IMG/VR virus record: IMGVR_UViG_3300032217_001005
Span: 1-35,098 of that record
From: a virus
Strand: one strand, 5' to 3'
Length of the DNA stretch: 35,098 nucleotides
Below the pieces are notes generated by a model. The model was given only the letters and a program-made list of their open reading frames with translations. It was not told the DNA's origin and made no database searches. The position numbers and the translations under genes were made by a program. How positions within the stretch are numbered: the first letter of the stretch is position 1; every line of letters starts with the position of its first letter. Shown here one piece after another: positions 30,731 to 35,098 of the stretch.

Positions 30731-30742
30731 GTGTATAACTAA
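30731..30742 (+). promoter_or_regulatory. Candidate late promoter GTGTATAACTAA
   Basis: An exact GTGTATA two bases after the preceding stop and 33 bases before the next ATG (30764). TATAAC (30734-30739) would be the -10 box. Confidence 0.5.
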
Positions 30743-30763
30743 TTAGAGAATCTAGGGCAAAAT

Positions 30764-30934
30764 ATGTTTATTTTCAGCCTACTTCCTTTCAGCACTTCTG
30801 ATATTATATATCACAACGGCGAGGTTTTTGATCTAGTTTTAAACATCAATAGAAGTGAAAACGTTCTATCTTCAGTGTCTAGCCATGTAGAAATGGTGCT
30901 TAATATCGAAAAGAACCAAATGGTAACACTATGA
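30764..30934 (+). CDS. Hypothetical small protein, 56 aa
   Basis: ATG 30764, with AGGG about eight bases before, opens a 56-codon frame (MFIFSLLPFSTSDIIYHNGE) that fills most of the 266-bp gap between neighbouring genes. It follows a candidate promoter. The composition is mixed, beta-prone, with no transmembrane segment or motif; no family is recognised. The TGA overlaps a following ATG (ATGA). Confidence 0.5.
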   Translation: MFIFSLLPFSTSDIIYHNGEVFDLVLNINRSENVLSSVSSHVEMVLNIEKNQMVTL

Positions 30935-30993
30935 CCATCGTAGAATGCACATTATCTATCCTAAAATTAATACCCATTACGTTTAAGAGATAA
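30931..30993 (+). CDS. Possible 20-aa peptide
   Basis: ATG 30931 overlaps the preceding stop as ATGA, and the frame runs 20 codons (MTIVECTLSILKLIPITFKR) to TAA two bases before the next start. Tight packing is the only support. It might be a leader peptide or an accidental frame. Confidence 0.25.
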   Translation: MTIVECTLSILKLIPITFKR

Positions 30994-30994
30994 A

Positions 30995-31300
30995 ATGTCT
31001 AGCGAAATACATGTAGATGACGTTGGAACCAGATTTTTAGCCACTATTAAGGATAGCGGTGAGGTTGTTAATATTGCTAACGCCTCAGTATTATCCATGA
31101 TATTCAAAAAACCCAACGATACAGTTATTTACAGATCTGGCACTTTATTTACAAATGGCGTTGATGGCAAAGTGTATTATGACACAATTGCTGGCGACCT
31201 TGATGAACCGGGGTTGTACAAATTACAGGGCAGGGTTGCCCTACCAAGTGGTACATATTACACAGATATCTACACCTTCCAAGTATCCTGTAACCTATAA
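30995..31300 (+). CDS. BppU-N-like small virion protein, 101 aa
   Basis: ATG 30995; AGAGA lies just upstream. The sequence IHVDDVGTRFLATIKDSGEVVNIANAS, then FKKPNDTV, GVDGKVYYDTIAGDLDEPGLY, and a final YTDIYTFQV fits the beta-sandwich N-terminal module of baseplate upper or fibre proteins (BppU-N/DUF2479-like), present here as a stand-alone protein. Stand-alone copies occur commonly near neck and tail genes in environmental phages. It is probably a connector or adaptor of an appendage. Position before a presumed neck gene is consistent. Confidence 0.7.
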   Translation: MSSEIHVDDVGTRFLATIKDSGEVVNIANASVLSMIFKKPNDTVIYRSGTLFTNGVDGKVYYDTIAGDLDEPGLYKLQGRVALPSGTYYTDIYTFQVSCNL

Positions 31301-31311
31301 AAGAGAAAACT

Positions 31312-31833
31312 ATGTCGTGGCAAGGTCAAATATCAACGATGGTAAGGTATCTGGTTAATGATATAGAGCCAGCAAACTATAAATACAGCCCCAAACGCAT
31401 AGAAACAACCATTCTTGTTTCAGCGCAATTGGTGATGCTTGACACCGACTTTAGTAATATATATTCAATTAACGTAGAGCAATGTTCTTTATCTCCAGAC
31501 CCAACGGACACGGAGACAAAAGATGATGCATTTATGACTCTTGTTACATTAAAATCAGCATGTATTATTATTGGTAGTGAAGTCAGAACAGAATCTGGAA
31601 ATGCTATTTCTATTAAAGACGGACCATCTGCAATAGATTTACGTGGCGTATCTAGCACACTATTAGCATTATACAAAGATTTGAACGATAAATACAGTCA
31701 AGCCTTGATGAATTATCGCGCTGGAAACAGTATCGCTGGCAAGGCAATTCTTGGTCCATATAGCCCAGCAAGCGACTTTGTTACCAGAAATTACAGCGAT
31801 AGTGATCTTAGGGGTGGATATTTCAGATACTAA
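31312..31833 (+). CDS. Putative neck/head-completion protein, 173 aa
   Basis: ATG 31312 follows AAGAGA. The N-terminus (GQISTMVRYLVNDIEPANY) and helical body (ETTILVSAQLVMLDTDF, MTLVTLKSACIIIGSEV) followed by ISIKDGPSAIDLRGVSS resemble a phage neck or head-completion adaptor. In other phages such genes lie close to portal and capsid; here it is 19 kb downstream of capsid. The next gene shares an N-terminal module with the 1125-aa fibre. No catalytic motif. The assignment is by resemblance and context. Confidence 0.6.
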   Translation: MSWQGQISTMVRYLVNDIEPANYKYSPKRIETTILVSAQLVMLDTDFSNIYSINVEQCSLSPDPTDTETKDDAFMTLVTLKSACIIIGSEVRTESGNAISIKDGPSAIDLRGVSSTLLALYKDLNDKYSQALMNYRAGNSIAGKAILGPYSPASDFVTRNYSDSDLRGGYFRY

Positions 31834-31844
31834 AGGAGAAGAAA

Positions 31845-32795
31845 ATGACCGTTTTAAATGATCAGATTATCAGAAACAATATTCAAACAGACCTAGCTGA
31901 TAATAACGCAGGTCTTATTTCTGCCAGAGACGTTAGGCAGAATATGGTGGATATTATTGAGTCTTTAAAGTACATTGTTGCCAGTGGTGATTTTGATGCT
32001 GTTCATCCCTTCGCAAAAGATGTTAGAGTAAAATTAAACAACTCTGATCCAACCAATGTAGAGGGTGGTACTCTCATTGTTGAGTCCGGTATTCAGTTTG
32101 CTAATGTTATTGGCAATAATGGTATTCAAGTGGAGCCTTACCCCGGTTCCACTGGTATTCTACATAATGGTTTAGCCGGTTTGACAATTGGTGATCCTCA
32201 CACACAATATCTAAAGCTCACTGGCAACAGAAACATGGACGGCAATCTTGGTATGGGCGGTCCAAATAACTGGATTAATGCTAGTGGCACCACTATGACA
32301 AATAGGATGCATGGTATTTCTTTCCAATATGTAGATGCTGATGAAGAAATTATGCATGTTGGTAGCGGCACAACTGTCAAGTTTGATGTTGATCGCAGCA
32401 TGATGCCAACAGCCAAGGGGTCAGCGCAAGCTTGGATTAGATTTAATGGTTCGGGCAACATGGAAGTGTTATCTTCATATAATATTGCCAAACTACAACG
32501 CCCACTTGGTCCAACAAGTCCCGGCAAGTTCAAGATTTTCTTTAAACCCAATACCTTTGCTGATGGTAATTATGTTGCAGTTGCCACAAGTAACGCTAGA
32601 AGCGATAATGATAGTGGCGAAGATTTTTCTAACAATACCGTTGGTATTGTTGAAAGAGACAAGGATTATATCACTTTCCAAGTTCTTAATGCTGCTGGCT
32701 CATTCGTTGATGCCGCAGTAAATGACCTTGTGATATTTGGTAATGCTAGCGGTGTAATACCATCCACTGGCGTAATTATCCAAAATAACCCATAA
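31845..32795 (+). CDS. Fibre-type structural protein with shared N-terminal module, 316 aa
   Basis: ATG 31845 follows AAAGGAG. Residues 1-46 (QIIRNNIQTDLADNNAGLISARDVRQNMVDIIE, in part) align with the start of the 1125-aa fibre at 13804, implying a common docking site in the virion. Residues about 110-130 contain the fibre hinge GDPHTQYLKLTGNRNMDG. The C-terminal part is a beta domain with LGPTSPGKFKIFFK, NYVAVATSNARSD and LVIFGNASGV. Codon use is more GC-ending than in the large adhesins. It may be a short fibre sharing the attachment position of the long one. Confidence 0.75.
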   Translation: MTVLNDQIIRNNIQTDLADNNAGLISARDVRQNMVDIIESLKYIVASGDFDAVHPFAKDVRVKLNNSDPTNVEGGTLIVESGIQFANVIGNNGIQVEPYPGSTGILHNGLAGLTIGDPHTQYLKLTGNRNMDGNLGMGGPNNWINASGTTMTNRMHGISFQYVDADEEIMHVGSGTTVKFDVDRSMMPTAKGSAQAWIRFNGSGNMEVLSSYNIAKLQRPLGPTSPGKFKIFFKPNTFADGNYVAVATSNARSDNDSGEDFSNNTVGIVERDKDYITFQVLNAAGSFVDAAVNDLVIFGNASGVIPSTGVIIQNNP

Positions 32796-32811
32796 TTATT
32801 GGAGATAACAA

Positions 32812-34179
32812 GTGCCTAATCAAAATCTAGTTAATCTATATGATCGCATTAAAGAAGTCAGCTACACGGTAGGCACTGGTAATCTTGGTTTAGCTGGAGC
32901 CGCTGTTGGTTTTAGTTCTTTTGCTTCGGTTTATAGCCATAATTCGCCAATAATTTATGCTGTTACAGATGGCACAAATTATGAAGTTGGTTCTGGTACT
33001 TTACTAAGAGCAGATTATGATAATGGGGATGGAATTACTTACGATACACTATCTAATAGAACTCCTATTAGAAGTAGCAATGGTAACGGTTTAGTCAGCT
33101 TTCCACCGGGAACTAAAGAAGTTTATGTTACATATCCAGCTACCCATGCTGTTATGATGGGTTCTGGTCTAGGTAGCTTACGTGTTCCACAACGTAAAGG
33201 TTTGGCAGTTTGGGATTCAGAAAACATTCTTAATTATGACCCAAACATTATTTGGGATGCCGACTTTAAATCTTTAGGTTTGCAAAGAACTGCTCCTACT
33301 TATGGCATTGATCTTGGTGGGGGTGGTGGTGTTAGTTCAGCGATTCGTGCTTCTGGATATTATGTTGGCTCAACTGGCGTATATTTTCAAGAACAAAACG
33401 GCAATGAGTCAACTTATCCCGGCGGCACCCAGTTTCAACACTTTGAAAAGAATAGGCTTGATGCACATGCTTATTCTCAAAGTCTTATAGGTCAATTAAC
33501 TGGTAGCGATGCTGTTCTAGAACTAAGTGGTGTTGTTAATCAGTACATTCTGCTTAAAAAACAAAATGCTGGCAGTGTTTTTGCTGGACCTCCAGCATCA
33601 TGTACACCACCGTGTCAACCGGGATATCCAAGTTTTAGAACCTTAGTCTTAGAAGATATTCCAGATTTAACTAGCATATATGCAACATTTACACAGCTTA
33701 CTGGCGCATCTGGAGCCTTGAATACAAATTTGACAAATAGGATAACCGCCGTATCTGGTGCATTGCAACAGCAACACAACAGCGGTATTGCTTTAATTAA
33801 TGAGTCAATTGCTAGTGGCGAAAGTAGATTTGATGATTATGTTATTGCAGCTTCTGGCAGACTAGAAGACTTTATCATTACAACATCTGGTGATATTAGC
33901 AATATTACACCAATTTACAAAGTAGTAAATAAAACTATACCAGTTATTTCTGCAAATACCACTTATGAAACATCTTTCAATGTTTCTGGAATTATAGCTG
34001 GTCAGCCATACGCTGTAAATGTAAGTCCAAGTGCCAAACTTAATGGAAACGTACTATTAACTTATTCATTCCCAAGTGGAACTAACACTATTTCGTCTGT
34101 ATTTTATAACTGCGGAAATTCTTCTTCAACGAGTCAAACTCTAGATTTCTACATCACAGCACACAAAGTAATAATATAA
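32812..34179 (+). CDS. Fibre-type structural protein with DRVKE-like N-terminal module, 455 aa
   Basis: GTG start at 32812 after GGAG. Residues 1-115 (LYDRIKEVSYTVGTGNLGLAG, YEVGSGTLLRADYDN, TPIRSSNGNG, VYVTYPATHAVM) are paralogous to the first 105 residues of the 22300 gene. A central segment carries GIDLGGGGGVSSAIRASGYYV, YVGSTGVYFQEQ and a cysteine pair (CTPPCQPGYPS). Residues about 290-370 repeat 'SGALN/SGALQ/SGESR/SGRLED', a likely coiled-coil or triple-helix shaft. The C-terminus (VVNKTIPVISANTTYETSFN) is a beta domain. Probably a trimeric tail fibre. Confidence 0.75.
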   Translation: MPNQNLVNLYDRIKEVSYTVGTGNLGLAGAAVGFSSFASVYSHNSPIIYAVTDGTNYEVGSGTLLRADYDNGDGITYDTLSNRTPIRSSNGNGLVSFPPGTKEVYVTYPATHAVMMGSGLGSLRVPQRKGLAVWDSENILNYDPNIIWDADFKSLGLQRTAPTYGIDLGGGGGVSSAIRASGYYVGSTGVYFQEQNGNESTYPGGTQFQHFEKNRLDAHAYSQSLIGQLTGSDAVLELSGVVNQYILLKKQNAGSVFAGPPASCTPPCQPGYPSFRTLVLEDIPDLTSIYATFTQLTGASGALNTNLTNRITAVSGALQQQHNSGIALINESIASGESRFDDYVIAASGRLEDFIITTSGDISNITPIYKVVNKTIPVISANTTYETSFNVSGIIAGQPYAVNVSPSAKLNGNVLLTYSFPSGTNTISSVFYNCGNSSSTSQTLDFYITAHKVII

Positions 34180-34664
34180 TGGGTTTAAATATCTCTCAAT
34201 CTGTGTTTGATAAATACTATGAGTTAATTGACTCAACGTTTGATATTTTCGGAGTTACATGTCAGTTAGTATCTATCAATAAAATTGAAGAAATAGTCTA
34301 CAATCCAAACAATAACGCGCCTAATAAAAATTCACTTAATGCTCATAGAACTGGTGGAAACTCAGTGTATGATGTTGGTCACAAAACCTTCAAAGAGGTT
34401 GAGACTTTGACCGATATTCAATTAAAAGTGTACTGGGATTCTAGGCAGTGGATTAATGTCACTAGCGATATTAAAATACCTGACGGTTCTATTCAAACAA
34501 TTGGTCTTATGACAGATTTACCATCTGTATTAAAAGCTAAACAGTTGATAGCTCACAATGGAATTAAAGACTACAAAGTAATAAGGTTTGAAAGAATTGG
34601 TGAATTTATTCCAATAGGCATCAAACAAGATCGATATTTTGCTTGTTTTTGGAAAAGAGTATGA
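34179..34664 (+). CDS. Putative connector/neck protein, 161 aa
   Basis: Start ATG 34179 overlaps the preceding stop (TAATG), and its own stop overlaps the next ATG. The protein opens MGLNISQSVFDKYYELIDS, with FGVTCQLVSINKIEEI and later IQTIGLMTDLPSVLKAKQLI and DYKVIRFERIGEFIP. The pattern suits a head-tail connector or tail-terminator-type small virion protein, but I cannot match it to a named family. Its coupling to the next gene, which I also read as a neck protein, supports a structural role. Confidence 0.55.
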   Translation: MGLNISQSVFDKYYELIDSTFDIFGVTCQLVSINKIEEIVYNPNNNAPNKNSLNAHRTGGNSVYDVGHKTFKEVETLTDIQLKVYWDSRQWINVTSDIKIPDGSIQTIGLMTDLPSVLKAKQLIAHNGIKDYKVIRFERIGEFIPIGIKQDRYFACFWKRV

Positions 34665-35098
34665 TAAGCCTAAAGCTATTAGACTCTATAGATGTCATAG
34701 AAAAAAAAGTAAATGAGGCTATTGCAGATTTAGCAAACAAAGAGATAGGTAATAAAAGAACAGAAATTTTACAAAAGTGCCAAGCACTTATAAATGGATG
34801 GATTTTAGCACAACCAGAAATAATTTCACTAAATAGTTCATCTCCAGATTCTTTGGCTGGACAATTTGGTTTGCTTCCCGGTCAAGCTATGTCTGTGACT
34901 AGTAGTGTTATCAACGCAGTAAAAGATTCTATCACAGTTAAAATAACCAAATTTAATAACAAGCTTCAGGGCGGCATTACAGTAGAATTTCAACCAGCAA
35001 ATTTTCTCAACATACTAAATATACCACAGGGTCACACATCTATTAGCGGCGGCGATTTACATTGGATGGATTGGCTACTAAAACGCGGAGACAGCATA
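34661..35098 (+). CDS. Putative neck/tail-completion protein, N-terminal part (runs off the right edge)
   Basis: ATG 34661 (ATGA overlap) opens a frame that is still open at the window end (146 codons seen). It begins MISLKLLDSIDVIEKKVNEA, a helical region, then SLAGQFGLLPGQAMSVTSSV and, near the edge, SGGDLHWMDWLLKRGDSI. The 'LHWMDWLLKRGDS' segment resembles a pattern in phage neck or tail-completion proteins. The C-terminus is outside the window, so length and family stay uncertain. Confidence 0.55.
   Translation, partial: MISLKLLDSIDVIEKKVNEAIADLANKEIGNKRTEILQKCQALINGWILAQPEIISLNSSSPDSLAGQFGLLPGQAMSVTSSVINAVKDSITVKITKFNNKLQGGITVEFQPANFLNILNIPQGHTSISGGDLHWMDWLLKRGDSI

Noticed and set aside
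1-35098. tRNA genes, integrase or attachment sites
   Set aside because: No cloverleaf-like sequence, recombinase motif or paired direct repeats typical of attachment sites were found by eye.

Overview
This window is a contiguous piece of a tailed double-stranded DNA bacteriophage genome (class Caudoviricetes). The evidence is a nearly complete packaging and head module (small and large terminase subunits, portal, protease-scaffold, decoration and major capsid proteins), followed by about 17 kb of very large, modular virion-surface proteins, then probable neck or connector genes. It is AT-rich, densely packed (many ATGA and GTGA overlaps) and uses AGGAG-type ribosome binding sites. I see no tRNA, integrase, reverse transcriptase, CRISPR array or insertion sequence. 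The host cannot be read from the sequence. A T4 gp55-like late sigma factor suggests a myovirus-like, T4-style late programme, but no tail sheath, tape measure or baseplate core gene lies here to prove morphology.

Layout: (1) 1-459, the start of a leftward gene and a 340-bp divergent intergenic region with promoters and inverted repeats. (2) 460-5859, a regulatory and accessory block: a small protein, a structural-like protein, a gp55-like sigma factor, a putative small terminase subunit, a class I methyltransferase, GDP-mannose 4,6-dehydratase, a short unknown, an HNH nuclease, an ERCC4-type nuclease and a ClpP-like protease. (3) 5852-12986, packaging and head: large terminase, portal, prohead protease fused to scaffold (with a strong internal start for scaffold alone), decoration protein and major capsid protein, closed by a strong intrinsic terminator. 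(4) 13106-30248, a run of fibre, adhesin or appendage proteins containing YadA-head-like repeats, PA14/GLEYA-like, Ig-like, cadherin-like, LamG, BspA-type leucine-rich repeat, FN3 and glycine-rich modules. Three consecutive proteins are strung on poly-threonine linkers, and the block ends with a small sulfotransferase-like gene. (5) 30264-35098, small virion proteins, two more fibre-type proteins whose N-termini are paralogous to those in block 4, and probable neck or connector proteins; the last gene runs off the window.

The genes fit together as follows. The gp55-like factor probably drives late transcription. I found a recurrent GTGTATA motif in intergenic gaps ahead of several late genes, once immediately after the capsid terminator, and propose it as the late promoter. 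Terminase with the neighbouring nucleases would package and trim DNA into a prohead built from portal, capsid and scaffold and matured by the fused protease. The long adhesin block likely decorates the tail and/or capsid for host or glycan attachment. Gmd, the methyltransferase and the sulfotransferase-like protein suggest the phage modifies sugars, either its own Thr-rich virion proteins or the host surface; this last point is inference.
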